From Scatophagus argus (taxonomy: Eukaryota > Chordata > Actinopteri > Scatophagidae), in assembly GCF_020382885.2 (NCBI RefSeq), contig NC_058511.1, positions 3,317,501 through 3,381,500 on the forward strand: a DNA stretch of 64,000 nucleotides, written 5' to 3'. Positions 26,316 to 39,390 of the stretch are shown here, piece after piece. The stretch's first letter is position 1. Every line of letters begins with the position of its first letter. The notes below the pieces were generated by a model. That model was not told the origin of the DNA, ran no database searches, and saw only the letters and a list, made by a program, of their open reading frames with translations. Both the position numbers and the translations under genes were made by a program.

Positions 26316-28352
26316 AGCGTATGTAACTATAATCAGGCAAACATACTTAAAGTGTGTTTTAAAGTATATAATAATTATGTTTCCTGTGACTGCTGTGGTA
26401 TGATGCATTAGATTAATATGACAGGGTTATACTTTTGTATATGTAATTCCGAAAAACGATTTTTACTGGACTGCAATTAATGACTATTTGATTATTTTCT
26501 TCATTAAAGGTATAGGTTTGGAAATATATTTTAAAAGCATGTTTTGGTGTATTGGTTGAAAATCTCATCCCATCCCCTCAGTAATCATTAAATCAAATGC
26601 TTTGATAAACAGCAACACTGTTTGTTTGGTTTAGTGAAACGTGTAATTAAAGAAATTAAAGAATAATTAAAGAAAATGTCCTCAGGTTGTAATGGCCCTG
26701 TTGTAGCTGACAACTTCTTACTGTTGTTTTTAACTACGTGTTACTCTCTCAATAAGATGATGTGACGTGCAGAAATATGTTTGGATATTTTTGTAAATTA
26801 AATGGACTCCATCACCTAACAGGCAGGCCGACCAGGTTGGGCTCTGAAAATTCACGTTATTTATTTATTTATTTTTTTTAAAGAACCTCCACCACAAAAG
26901 CTACAAGCAACTGAAGGACTGATGTGACACTTGCACTATACAGTGTTATGATCATATGAATGCAAGAATGAAAAATGAAAGAGAATTCACTTAAGTGAAT
27001 ATTCAGTCCAAGGGCACAGAGAGTCCTGTTGTTTGCCGGGCTTTCATGATGGCAGACAATCCTTTTTGTGAAGCCCTGTCCCTTGAACCTTGGAAAATTG
27101 TTTCCATTTGTTAATGCCGCTTAATGCATCAGAAATACGTTTCAGCCTGCCCCGCTAATGGAAACTGAACTGGCGGACTTGTGATAGGAAAATTATAAAA
27201 ATGCAACTTTTTCAAAAACCTAAACCCCACAGAAAACATTCCCTTTTAGACAAATCACTCAGCAAGGGGAAAAGTGTGTTTTTCTTTTATTATTATTATT
27301 ATCATTACTTGTCCTTGAGCGAACAACAGTCATGTTTCCCTCCGGTCTCTGAGAGGCCACTTGTTGGCAGACACTTAGGACTAAGAAACCTTTTCTTCGA
27401 GTTGCAGTGAAGAAACATCTGAAAATCACCAGCTTGGCCACAGCTGATAACTTTCTGAGTGTGGCTAAAAAAAGTGAAAAAACCTCTGAAGATACTTACT
27501 TTTTTCATCATTTTGTTAGTTGGTGGTTCATTAGCTATTTATCAAACATTCCTGAGGAAAAGTGAAAGTACATTTCCATATATTATGAAGCATACAGTAC
27601 ATGCAGCCTATCTACATAAAGTTTTGTTAACCTCCGTAACTACAGACTTTGCCCTTCTTAGCTCGTAGTCCCAAAGAAGATTTTTATGAATATCCATGAT
27701 GATTTTCACCTTCTTTTGGAAAACAATACCACTCATGGGTCACCACGGTGTTCTCACTGAAGCTGACTTAAAACCTCTGGTTTCTGCGAGCAGACAGTTT
27801 CATCAGTCAGATTGTGCTGATTTATGTTGGGCTGAATCATCCTGCTCTTGATTAAATCATAGTTTACTGAAAACATAAATATGCAAAGGGAAAAACAATT
27901 ATTGTGGTGTTCGCCAGGGGACAGTCCCAGTTTCAATTATAGGTTGAATTAATTTAGAAAGTAGCTCTTATTTAATGCGGGTTTGCTTCACATATCTGAA
28001 ATAATAAAATCTCTGCTTTTTGTTTATTTGTTAAAAATGTGTTGTTGTTTTTTTTTCAGCAGTAAATGCTATTTTACATTGAAACTGACTGAGTGCTTGG
28101 ATCAGCAGATTCAGCTTTCGTCAGCTGGATCGACATAATCAGTGAATCAGAGCCAGTAGGGATGACGTGACGTCCGTGCGAGTGTTTCGAGATGAATTCA
28201 GCGTCGGTGAACTTTGACATGGGAATTCATGCTGTCGAGTGTGAATATGTGTGAATATCTAAGCGCAGAAATATCGTGTAGTGCTTTGACAGGAAACCCC
28301 GCAGCTGTCCTGATGAGCAGGTCGGCACCTTGCACAGCAGCCTCTGTCATCA
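26316..28352. other. Intergenic, no gene seen
   Basis: AT-rich background with one less AT-rich block (27,005-27,200) that may be regulatory, and a short TTATTATTATTATT run at 27,286. The short ORFs show no domain. Confidence 0.45.
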
Positions 28353-28379
28353 GTGTGTGTGTGTGTGTGTGTGTGTGTG
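28353..28379. repeat. (GT)n microsatellite
   Basis: About 13 GT units. Confidence 0.95.
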
Positions 28380-28867
28380 GTGTTGTAAAGTGCTTTGAGG
28401 AGTCGTAGACTAGAAAACCACTTTATAACTGTGAGTCCAATTACCGCTAACCAGTAGCAAGATGACTCGATAGCACTGACCTCTGAGGGGAAGGTCAACA
28501 AAAACCAGTTCAAAACAGACAAAGATTTCATGACTCATTAGATGTGTTGCGCCACAACAACTTTTGTTTTTTTTTTTATTCTAAGTGTGTAAACTGCTCC
28601 TTAAAAGAGCCTCGAGACAGGAATTGATCGTAGCTTATTGTCCTGTTAGCAGCTGTTAGCACCCGAGCTAACTGTCTTACCCTTGAGAATGAGCAGCCGT
28701 CTGGCCCTGTGAGTGGCCCCTGCAGCACTAATGTTTCACTGTGTATGTGATCGGGTTTGGCTGTCAATTTGCAAATTCAAACGGACTCTTAGCAGGCTAA
28801 ATTAATCACCGGGTTTGATATTTGCAGGGATTTGTTGATAAAAACAAAAAGATAAATGATATCTTTG

Positions 28868-28996
28868 TGGCCCTGCGATTGACTGGCGACCAGTCCAGGG
28901 TGAACCCCGCCTCTCGCCCGTAGTCAGCTGGGATAGGCTCCAGCTCCCCCGCGACCCTGACGGATAAGCGGTATAGAAAATGGATGGATGGATGGA
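28868..28996 (+). repeat. Dispersed fish repeat with GGAT tail
   Basis: CCCTGCGATTGACTGGCGAC, then CCAGGGTGAACCCCGCCTC, GGATAGGCTCCAGC, AGCGGTATAGAAAATGGATG and a GGAT tandem tail. It matches the right part of the copy at 15,585-15,662, which lacks the middle GGATAGGCTCCAGC section. It is a high-copy teleost element end. Confidence 0.75.
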
Positions 28997-30343
28997 TATC
29001 TTTGTGTTATTTTCAAGTAGAAAAACATGATTAAAAATTTTCATATCCTGCCTGGATATTTCATTAATACAGCAGAGAATTCTTGTGAAAGGAGAGAAAT
29101 GTTTAACGTAATGTCTTTCTTGGATCACCTTTTTTCCCCTATATTTCTACAGTGAAGTTGATTATTTAGCCCCATCTTTAGTTCATTACTGTATGTGTCT
29201 GTGTGTCTGCTTGTGTTTGTTGTGCATGCCTGCGTGTCTGCCTGCTTACCTGTCTGTCTGCTGTTGAATAAAGTATTCTGTATTTCCTCATGGTGGTCTC
29301 CCTCCTCTCCTTCTTCTCTGACCTTCTATTGTGAGTTGCTTGGAGACTGACAATAAAAAAGAAGCTTGGCCCTTTATACACTTCCCTCTCTACCCTCCCT
29401 CCATACATCCATCCATCCATCCATCCCTTACCCGTCCACGTTTGCCTCCATCTCTCAGACCCTTTGCCCCCTCGTGAATGTCTTTGTTTCTTTTGCGCTG
29501 CGATATCACACATGCTCTCACTGTCCTCTAGTATTCACAGCACCGAGTCATTCCCCCCCATACAATGTCGGTGGTGTATGGGTAATAGGGTGTGCACACA
29601 AACACACACAATCGCACACACTCCCTTTATCCACAGCTTTTCATTGTCCCCCCACTCTCATTCACACGGTACGAGACACTGGCCTTGGGACGGATGTGTG
29701 TTAGGCCCTCTTTGCCCTGTTAATCATTTGATTTCTACGGTCTGCCGCTGTGTGCGCCTGTTTATGAACATGCAACAATAACTTAAATTGAGTCCATACA
29801 ACTAAAAATTGAATTGATCATCCCCCACCCCCAGCTGAGTGGCCGTCAGTGTTTGTATACCAATACAAGCACCAGCTATAGTGCAAATTGATTGATTCCC
29901 ATTCGTCTGTTGTCTGTTTTGCACCTGTGTTGCTGGGGATGAATGGGAGGAATATGTCACATAGTGATCTTTCTCCTCTTAACAAGCCAATTTATTAGGT
30001 GGCTCCTAGGTCCTCGGTGAACGTGGATCTTTTCATCACCCAGCTTCTCCTTCTTTTCCTCTCCCTTTTTATCCACCAATTCAAAGAAAACCTTAAACAG
30101 AAAAAAACAAAAAAAAATACAAAAAGAAAAGAAAAGGAAACCTTTCCTCATCATAAAGAAAGAAAGAGTAAATGACAAGAAAGGCAACGGTCCTTTTCTT
30201 CAAAGCTAGACAATGAAAAGAGGCTGAAGATGATTCTTCTTAATTAAGGAGAGGGGCAGATATAGCTGACAAGACGGTTCTAATTAAGAGCATCCTGCAA
30301 GGTGACGAGGTGATGCCGAGAAGCGAGACTCGGTGGGGGTGGT
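28997..30343. other. Intergenic, no gene seen
   Basis: It holds low-complexity CTGTCTG/CTCCCT stretches (29,190-29,460), CATC tandem units (29,404-29,426) and a repeat-poor block at 29,640-29,960. The short Ser/His-rich ORFs are low-complexity artefacts. Confidence 0.45.

Positions 30344-30374
<31 letters not shown>
30344..30374. repeat. Poly-G tract, 31 G
   Basis: An unbroken run of 31 G on the plus strand, preceded by GGTGGGGGTGGT. The exact length is unreliable in any assembly. It can form G-quadruplexes. Confidence 0.85.
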
Positions 30375-30375
<1 letters not shown>

Positions 30376-32101
30376 TACGAAACAAAAACGTTTTCAGTTT
30401 AGCATCCGAGACTGTAAGAAAGGAGCAAAGCTGAAATGCGAGAAATGTTCATCAAATGCTTTGCTTTTGCCTTGCATAATTACCAGTTTTGTGCCATTTG
30501 AATGGTCCGGATGACTTCTTAGCGCCGGCTTCCAGAGTCGGACTCCTGGGTGATGGAATATATTTCCCCAACAAGTGCTGAGCCTGTTTCTTCTCCCTCC
30601 TGAGCCCCAGAGCCTGACACCTGGTAACAAGAATGTAGCTGCTGCCCCTTGTGCCTTTATCCTCCAGACCCATTCAGCTAATCAGACAGATTAGATGGAG
30701 AGGTATGAAAGCAAGAAAAGACAGGGGCAGGCGCAGGAGATGTAAAGCAGGATAGATAATTAAAATTAGATGTGCTGTAATCAGACACACACACACACAC
30801 ACACAAAAAAAAGAGCATCCTAATTAGCCTCTTTGGTTAACAGATTCATCTTACCTTAACAGGCTGTAGTGATAACATGCACATGTGGCACTTGATGATA
30901 AACAAGCTAATGTTGGAAAATAAAATTACCAACTGGACAAAAGCAAAGCATTTAAAGACAGATGAAATAATTTAAGCTAAAACAACATGACAACAGAGCA
31001 TGAAAACATACTCAGGTGAAGTCAGAGAAGAATTTTGTTTTCGACTGACTTGTCTTGTTGCTTCCTTGTGAGTCGCAAGGCAACGACTCGGTGCTGAATG
31101 AAGAGCAGCTGAAATGGCTGGTTTGTGCTGATTAGCTACAATTATGGGGCTCATTAAAAAGTGTAAGAACTGATCTGAACACAGAGCCAACGTGTTGCAC
31201 TTTGATTAGAAATGGGATTTTCACTTCACTTGGAAGGGTGTGAAAAACCGTAATCCGAAAATCAAGTAGTACCTAAAACTGTCGGCGTATAAACGGACAA
31301 TAATTGCCTCTCGGACGTAGTGGAGCACAGGTATAAGCAGCCTGAAATTTAAATAGTCAGGTACTTTAACTAAAAGCACTTTGCTATGTTCTCCACAGTC
31401 AGACTAATGAAAAACATCGGCGAGCTACAGGCGGCACCGTACCATTCAAATCTCCGCCTGTACTGTAGTCTGCAGGTCTGTTGATTTCTTTTCAGTCATC
31501 CCACTAAGCAGGAAATGTGCAAAGCAGAACTGTGAAATATACAGTAGATGGATGAACATACGTGAAGAGCAACCCGATAACCTTCGGACAGGAACAGAGC
31601 AGAACGGTTCTGGAGGGTCGTTTCCACTTCAGTAAAGTAAGATAAACTTTCATTTCATTTCTGCTGCTTTATGTTGTGGAAGAAAAGGACATTAAATAGA
31701 AATGAAAATCTGTTTTGTATGTGCAGTGGATGGAAGACTTTGGACTTGTGAGGCAGATTTTTGTTATTTACATTTTTGGACTGACTCACTGGAAATGGAC
31801 CCCAGCTGCACTGCAGCTAAACTTCACTTTGTCATTTTGACCAAATAAGGACAACAACAACTGACAACATGTTGTGACCCCAACTGCCGCTTGCTCACCT
31901 GTTTCCATGTAAACCTTCACATGACCTCAGCAGCCTCTCTCTCTCTATCTGACACACACGCACACACACACACCAGAAAACACACACATAAAAGCACACA
32001 AACAAACAATTCCCCTCCATCCTCCACTTCCTGGTTCCTCCCCTGTTCCTCTGCTGCCCTACTAAGGTTTCAGTCCTGCTTCTAACTTAGTGCCCCCCAC
32101 C

Positions 32102-32103
<2 letters not shown>

Positions 32104-32134
<31 letters not shown>
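32104..32134. repeat. (CA)n microsatellite
   Basis: About 15 CA units, with shorter CA runs in the surrounding 250 bp. Confidence 0.95.
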
Positions 32135-32135
<1 letters not shown>

Positions 32136-32393
32136 AGCAAACACACACACACTGGAGGGCCAGATTTCAGGGCCATTTCTAACTTGGGTACATGAGATGA
32201 GGGCAGCCACATGACTCATGATTCATGAGGACGCTCATAGAGCTGTCACACTGAAGGCAGGTGTCTCCCCACCCCCTTCCTCAAACACACACACACACAG
32301 ACAGAGAAAACAGGAGTCTGATCTCATCCATAAACACTGCAAGATGGTGGTCAGATGGCTGGCAGAAGAGTCTTGTTGCCGGTCACAGGACTT

Positions 32394-32419
32394 ACACACA
32401 CACACACACACACACACAC
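32394..32419. repeat. (CA)n microsatellite
   Basis: Thirteen CA units. Confidence 0.95.
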
Positions 32420-34915
32420 CCAGTGACACAGGAGGTCTTTTCCACATAGTGAGATGAAACCTGATCAAGTTGACGAAGCTACAGTATCATGTTAGAACTT
32501 ATGACTTGTCCTGCTGATGGAGGGCTCCTGTGGTGGTGTTGGCCACTTCGCCCTGTCGCCACATTTGTTTCTGATTCCAGACAGTTTGCTCACTTGCACC
32601 AATCAGCACCCATAGGTGCTGCGTCTTACAGTTACAGAGAGACACGGAGGTCGGAGAAATTCTCTACGACTGCCAATTACAAGGTCCGAGAAACAGGGGT
32701 GATTTGACCCACCTCACACATCTGTCGTTCTCGACACCAAGTGAACCGCTTGTCGTGTTCAAATCTGCACTCAGCAGGTGATGCGCTTCATTTTGCAAAT
32801 GAACCGAAGCGAAATCAGGCTGTTAGGCTGATGGCTTACGAAGCTGAACAAATAAACTGTTGTGACTTCGTGACAAAATTTGCACTTGAAGGTAACAGAA
32901 AACAGCAATAAATGAGTCTGATATTAAAAATTACATTGTTATGCCTAATTTTGTGCTTTTCATTTTGAAGCATTTTGCAGAAAAGAGCATCAGGAGGATC
33001 GATTTTCAGCGTTTAGTGAAAAGGGATTATGTGGTCGAGGAGATCATTTATACGCTGTTGGTCTTGATGAGCTGGAGGTGAGGTTACACAAGCAAACAGG
33101 CTGTCGGTAATTATAGAAGGAGCCCTGAAGATCCTGCAGCCCTCAGTTCACAGATGAGTGAGCCCCTGAATGACACATAATGTCTGTCGAGTAGCTTTCT
33201 CTCAGTGTGTTTTTAGGCCTTGTGCACAGCTCTTTGAATGGCCCCTGTGGTTTTTCACTTTACCTAAAGGCCAACTGAGCTCAACTCAATTCACCTTAAC
33301 TAAACTTAAACTACATAAGCAAAACTTCAAATTTTGGTTCTCACGTTTGTGGCCACTCTGACTATCAGTTAGGAAACTTTCCAAGAAAGCTTAGAAGAAA
33401 CTTGAACTCACTATCTGCACTGTGCAGAGAAAAAGGCCTTTAGTGAGACAAGCAGCACCAGCCTCCTAAAGCTGTCCACAGACGCTTAAATCTTATTTAT
33501 TATTGTCCACTTGGAGAAGCAGAAACTTTACAGTTTTTTTGAACGCTGTCAGCACAACAGGCTGCTGCAGCACTAAAATAACAGAGTAATCATAAAGCGT
33601 AGATTGAAATATCAAACAAGCTGTAAGATAATATGAATAAAGATGATATAAAATGAGATGTAGCCTTGACAGAAGTGAAGTCAGGCGCGTATTCTCGGCT
33701 GTCAGATTTCACGCACGTTAAGTATCGGTATGTGTGAGAACTTTCACACATGTGTGCATGTTAAAGGGGGAATATTTCTGCAGAAATGCTGCTTCTCTCC
33801 ACACAAACCGATCTTGTGGTGACTGAGCGGAGACGATTCAGTGTCTCATATTCTCATGCAGAAATGAACTGTGACAAGCTGTGAATTCCTTCCTCTCGCC
33901 ACAGGACCTGAATTCCTCATTTACAGACTGCGCCGTTCACTTTTGAGTCAGGAATCCGTGTCACGCAGGACACAATCCGACGAATGCGGCAGAGTTTTAA
34001 CACTGCTGCTAAGGTTTCTGGGCCGAACGTCCCGCCGTCTCCACGCTCGTCCACGTCGTACTTTATACAGTTTACACCAATTGCTGCTAAGTCAGTGTGA
34101 AGCTGTTAGCTGTCAGTTATATGGACTGTGTAATGAAGGAGACAAAGGGACAGATGGCACTCAGCAGCAAGCTTGAAAATTACAACTAATTAGTAATTAA
34201 CTGCTGTAATTCAGCAGCTTGTCTTTTATCGGCATGTTATGCCACATGTGTGGCCTGAATGCACTTTTCTTTCTTCACGTTCAGTCCCTTCATGTCAGAT
34301 GAGATAGAACATTGTTATTCCACCGTCACAGCACAAAAAAGGTACAGAAAACTGAAAATAGAATTCATTTGTTGAATTTATGTAATGCCAAGAGCTTTGG
34401 GTGTTTTTGTTCTCAGAAATTCTGATTTGAATCTTTTCTGGCGCACAAATGTCTTCAGGTGCTCATGAAGCTGACAGAAAAGGGAATGTGCTTCACATTT
34501 TCCAAATTTTTATTTATTTAATTTTTTATGACGTTTTACTTCTTGTGACTGGCTATTGGGCAGAAACACGGCTCTCTGACCGTGTGATCGGTGTGATAGG
34601 AGTGAAAGCTGGGAGGGAAGAGCTCGCCGGTCTAAGCATGGAGATTCTCAAGATTCCCTGCAGCATAGCGGCCGTGCTTCGCAGTGTTTCTGCAGCTTGT
34701 TAAGAGGGGATGCCACGCATGGTTCTGCCAGTGTATATTTTCATTTAGTCTGAATGCTTGGCACACTGGGGTGGTAAACGGAGAGACAAGGTGGGCATAG
34801 ATGGAATAGCTACTTTGCACTCGTATGTGATGAGAGAAAACATTCATTAACAGATCTAATTTACATTGCTTGAAGAGGTAGCGTGGGGTGTGTGGCCAGG
34901 CTAAGGGTTTGTGAT

Positions 34916-34918
<3 letters not shown>

Positions 34919-34950
<32 letters not shown>
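34919..34950. repeat. (CA)n microsatellite
   Basis: Sixteen perfect units. Confidence 0.95.
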
Positions 34951-34952
<2 letters not shown>

Positions 34953-35689
34953 TAATTTGAAAAGACAAATTGTTAAGATTCAGCACTCTTGCTCTCTGTT
35001 ACTGACCTCACAAGCTTGTGGAAGGCTGTAACTTTACAACTTATATCTGGTACTGTAATACCTTACAGTAGGTACAGTAGGTACAGTATGCACAGGTATG
35101 CACAGGTATTGTAAAGCTTGTCACGCATTATTCTGCTCACAACTTGGCCTCTTGCCAAAGTAAGACCATTAATTTATATTTTCATGTGTTTTGCAATCAA
35201 AATTGCCAACAAATCAAGTTCAGAGAGGCAGTGTAGGCCGCTTGCATCTTGTCTGTTACAGTCGCCATCCTATGGCGAGGATGAGGCGGTGCAGGGCTGC
35301 ACTCAGTGTTGATTATCAGATTATTTTCGTGTAATTTGTTTCTTATGTTACTTCCCGTTCGTAATTAATGCAGCCAGTCAGAATCATGTTTTACCCCAGA
35401 GCAAGGTAGGGAAGTTTCTGTTGGTTTTTAAGTTACGTTGGCAAGCTTCCATAATTTCAAGTAACCAGAAAAGAAATGACTTTTATTTGTAGATAATTAT
35501 TTACAAGAAAGGCAAAACAAGTGCAGTATTCTTTATTTATCTTAAGTCCTCTGGTGTGTACCGAAGCACAGCCCTGTCATGTATCCTTCCATCGCAGCAT
35601 ATAGTCCGCCTCATGTCCCCTGATTCACTGTGTGTTTGTGTGTGCATGCTTGTGCGTGGCGTGTGTGTCTGTTTACCCGCTGAGCACCT

Positions 35690-35881
35690 CTTCTCCAAGT
35701 ATGGTCACTATGAAGCCGAGCTGTCGCTTAGGGACCTTTGGTGGAAATTAATGAGCGACAGCCAAGGGCAAAAAAGAGGAGACAGCTGGGCCTGTCAGCA
35801 CCCAGAACAGGAGCAGGAGCACCCAGGGGGCCCGGCGAGGAGGCGAGGGAGCCGTGGAGACCTGTTCCCGACGTGGTAAGT
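35690..35881. promoter_or_regulatory. Repeat-free, GC-rich block with hairpin, possible enhancer or noncoding exon
   Basis: Between AT-rich flanks and directly before a dispersed repeat there is a GC-rich, repeat-free block. It contains a perfect 9-bp inverted repeat (35,720-35,728 and 35,754-35,762) and ends with a splice-donor-like GACGTG|GTAAGTGG at 35,875. No protein domain is visible in any frame. The function is inferred only from composition. Confidence 0.3.
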
Positions 35882-36060
35882 GGTGGACAGTGGTGGAATG
35901 TGACTGAGTACATTTACTGTGCAAATTTGAGGCACTTGTACTTGACTTGAATTTGCTTTCATGCCGAATTCTAGTTTTACTACATTTCAGAGGGAAATAT
36001 TTTGTTTTATTTTTTTGTTTTTTTACTATTTGACAGCATTAGTTACCATTAGTTACCTTT
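35882..36060 (+). repeat. Dispersed 'GTGGTGGAA' repeat, partial copy
   Basis: It starts AGTGGTGGAATGTGACTGAG, with GTACATTTACT, GAGGCACTTGTACTTGACTT, TACATTTCAGAGGGAAATAT and TTTGACAGCATTAGTTACC. I recognise this order from a very common teleost repeat. It belongs with 22,590-22,735 and 54,145-54,625. Confidence 0.7.
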
Positions 36061-39000
36061 TAAATTAAGATTTGCCAGTACAACTGAAATGATTTGTCAA
36101 TTGATGTGAAATCTTTGGCAGCTATTCATAATAGCTGAAGTAATTTTTCACAGAAAACATTTCATGGTTCCATCTTCACAAATTCACAAATGTGATGATT
36201 TTCTGTTTTTGATTTTTTTATTCATTTCAATTGATTTTTTTGTTTGTTTTTCACTATTTGTCAGACACACTTCTGGCTTTGGGTAATTTTCAGGACTTTT
36301 ATCACTATTTTCTGAAGTTTTACAGACCAAATAATCAGTCAATTAATAGAGAAAATAATCAGCAGAACAAATCCATAATGAAAATCATCATGACTCCATG
36401 CCGTCCTATACATAATAATTCAGAATAAGCTCCATCTTACTAACGATGAGCTCTATTATTAATGAACATTATTGTTCATTACATCATTAATGGACAAAAT
36501 GTTATGTTAACGAAATGATCATCATCGTGTTTCCCTCAAAACAAATCTGCTGTTGCTAACCGGCTGTATGTTGTATGAAATACTGGTAGACAATTGCAGT
36601 TTGAGGTTCAGTGTCCCTGCTCAAGGACACTTGAAGACTCACATGAAGACAAGATGAGCTCGGGACTGAAGCACAAACCTTGTGACTAATCGCTGGCTTC
36701 TTCAATCACCTAAGATACACTCTGAAATAAATCAAACCTTTCTTTATAAATCCCTGTGAATTATCTGAACGCTATAAATAAATGTTTTTAAATGGGTAAC
36801 AATTATTTTTCCATAAGAGGCTGCCATCTTCACAATGTTATTTCAGTGTAAGAATTTAATATTTGTATACATTACATATGTGGTAATAAAGTGTTTTCTG
36901 GTTTTCACGTATCTTAAGTATAAGAAATAGTTGCAGTTTAGAGGTGTGTAATAAATGCACATATAAGATGCCAAGCCTTGAGTGAGGCACAGTCATCTTT
37001 TGACATAATTCTAAAGGTCTGGAGATCATTGTTATCTCATGGGATGGCATATAAATAACAAGCCACTCTAAACCTTTACAGGTGTCATTATATGCTGTTT
37101 TACATGTGTAAGAAAGAACAAATTCAGGTGACTTTTGTCACGTGACCTTCACTGACTTGACTGAGTTTGTTTTAGGTTTAGGCATCCAAACTACTTGGTC
37201 AGTTTAGGTTTACGAGAGAAATAAAAGTACAAATAAGTTTACTTATAACTTACATTACGTACATAAAATAAGTTTAAAAAGTTACGTAAGTTAACGTTTG
37301 GATGTCCGTTAAATTTCCTACACACAGGACTCGAACACTCCTGGGGTGAACTTCTGAACGACTGTCGACAAAAAAAACAACTGAGTTTTTCAGTCATTCA
37401 GAAAAGGTAAAATTTTATGGTAGATCTCGGAAAAGGTTTGTCAGGAATACAACATTAAGTGAAATTTGTAGTTAATGGTGTAAAACACAAGAAAACACTT
37501 TTTTGTGTTTCTTTGTGAAAAGTTTGACATATTAGGGTTATAGTTGGAAGAAGATCTCTTTGTCCCTGCACACTGACATATTAAAATAGCATTTATCGCA
37601 CTCGCCTTAAGCATATATTTAGTCTTTGGATTTTTATCCCCATGACAAACTCACACAAAAGTCTGGGCAGTCCCTGAACCTTCAAGGTCTTCTGTTGGAA
37701 GGCCATTACAGAAGTTGCTCTTTCAAAACGACTACACGATGAATAAAAAAATCAGAATAATTGAATTTTCAGTCCCACTCACAATAAACACTGCCCTTGC
37801 TATAGCTGGTGTAATAATACATTTAAATGCATTCAAAATCAAATCCCTACAAATTGTGAAAAGGTGAAAATAATGTTACTTATTGATTGTGGCCAGTCTT
37901 TCGTGAAGTCCTGAAATGGAAAATAGACTCCTCCCCGCAAGATGTCGCAAAATGATTTATTTTTCTGTCAAAATGAATTAAATCAGACATTTTAATAAAT
38001 GTTTACTAAATATGAATGTCTGGGGTTTTAATTGCAACAGTTTTCCAGGTGTTGATGTGAAATGACATTTATAGACATGAAACGCCAAAAAAGAAAAAGA
38101 GGAGGACCGAAGTGAACCATGAACCAATATTTATGTTTATTGTACTTTCTTAAAAATCCTATAATTCTTGCCCTTTTTCTCACTCTTCTTCTTCTTAGTG
38201 TCCATGCTGTTCTTCCTGTCCTTTTGTGTTCTTTGCTCTTGCTCTTCCTTTGTTTACGGTTATTTTCTGTCATTTCTCTCGGTTTCGTTCTTGCTCCTCC
38301 TTTTTGTTGTTCTTGCTCATGTTTTTGTCTCTCTCTCTCTCTCTCTCTCTGTCTGTCTTTTGGGGGTGGGGTGTAGTTATTTCCAGGGGTTAAATTGGGG
38401 ATGTTATGTGGTTTTAGGGTTGCTATGGGTACACGTGTGTGTGTGTGTGTGTTATTTGGTCTCATTCCCCAAATAAAACAGAATTTTTCTGCCTGTATTA
38501 ATCAGCATGTATTTCTATCACACATTCCTCCGCTTTGTTCTTCTTTCTTTTGACAAAATTAGCTTGCCATTTAGCTTAAAATTTATCTTGCCAATGACTA
38601 GCGATGTCTTATATTCTAACTCAACTGTTCAGAGGCAGTGGCGGACTCCGCCGGATCACACAAAGTTATGATGCATTTATGGTAACAAACCCTGGTTGAT
38701 ATTAAAAGTGTTAAATGTGACCCCGATGCTGCAACTACTACATCTCACATGGGAAACTATCAACTATTTTACCATTTACAGGCACATGGAGGTCAACTAA
38801 ATTTCTAGCATGTGAAACAACCAATAGAGCACTGCATCATGTTTTGTCCACTGATAAGACACCCTCTTATGTTGTCTTGTATCTTGGTTGTACTGTTATC
38901 TTAGAGGCATCCATGAGAGCACTTTTAAAACACAGGGGCACCAAGGCCCCCCCTGAATCCACCACTGCTCAGAGGCATCGTTGTCTCTTTCTGCACTTTC

Positions 39001-39345
39001 AGTTGTCAGTCTTGTCGAACCTTTGAACAGCGTTTTGATCTCCATGTACAAAACATTACCTTTTTTTCAAATCCTTCATACAAAATAACCAAAGACACAT
39101 GTAAAACTGCAGCATAAATAGAGTAGCCCTCTCAGACTGTCCTGGATCAAGCCTTTGTGGCCGACACCTCCAGACTCTTCAGTGGTTTTGTACACATGCA
39201 GGGAAACAACACACTCAGCACATTCTGTAATGTACACCCATGTTGATTGTTATTTTCCAATAAATCCTGTGAGCTGGATGTCAGGCGTGTCCAAAGAGCT
39301 GACAGGCTGGATGAATGGAGTAGTGTAAGGAAGAACGAGGAAGTG

Positions 39346-39390
<45 letters not shown>

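Larger units (their letters stand above)
30375..34918. other. Intergenic, no gene seen
   Basis: Mixed sequence with several CA microsatellites (30,785-30,804; 32,104-32,134; 32,394-32,419). The blocks 30,400-30,780 and 33,670-34,180 are repeat-poor and may be regulatory. No ORF shows a domain. Confidence 0.45.

Noticed and set aside
29366..29781. Two overlapping plus ORFs of 105-112 codons
   Set aside because: Low-complexity CATC and CA-rich sequence, no domain.
38028..38465. 145-codon minus-strand ORF rich in Arg, Lys, Glu and Gln
   Set aside because: It is the reverse of a pyrimidine-rich low-complexity tract with a (CT)n run.
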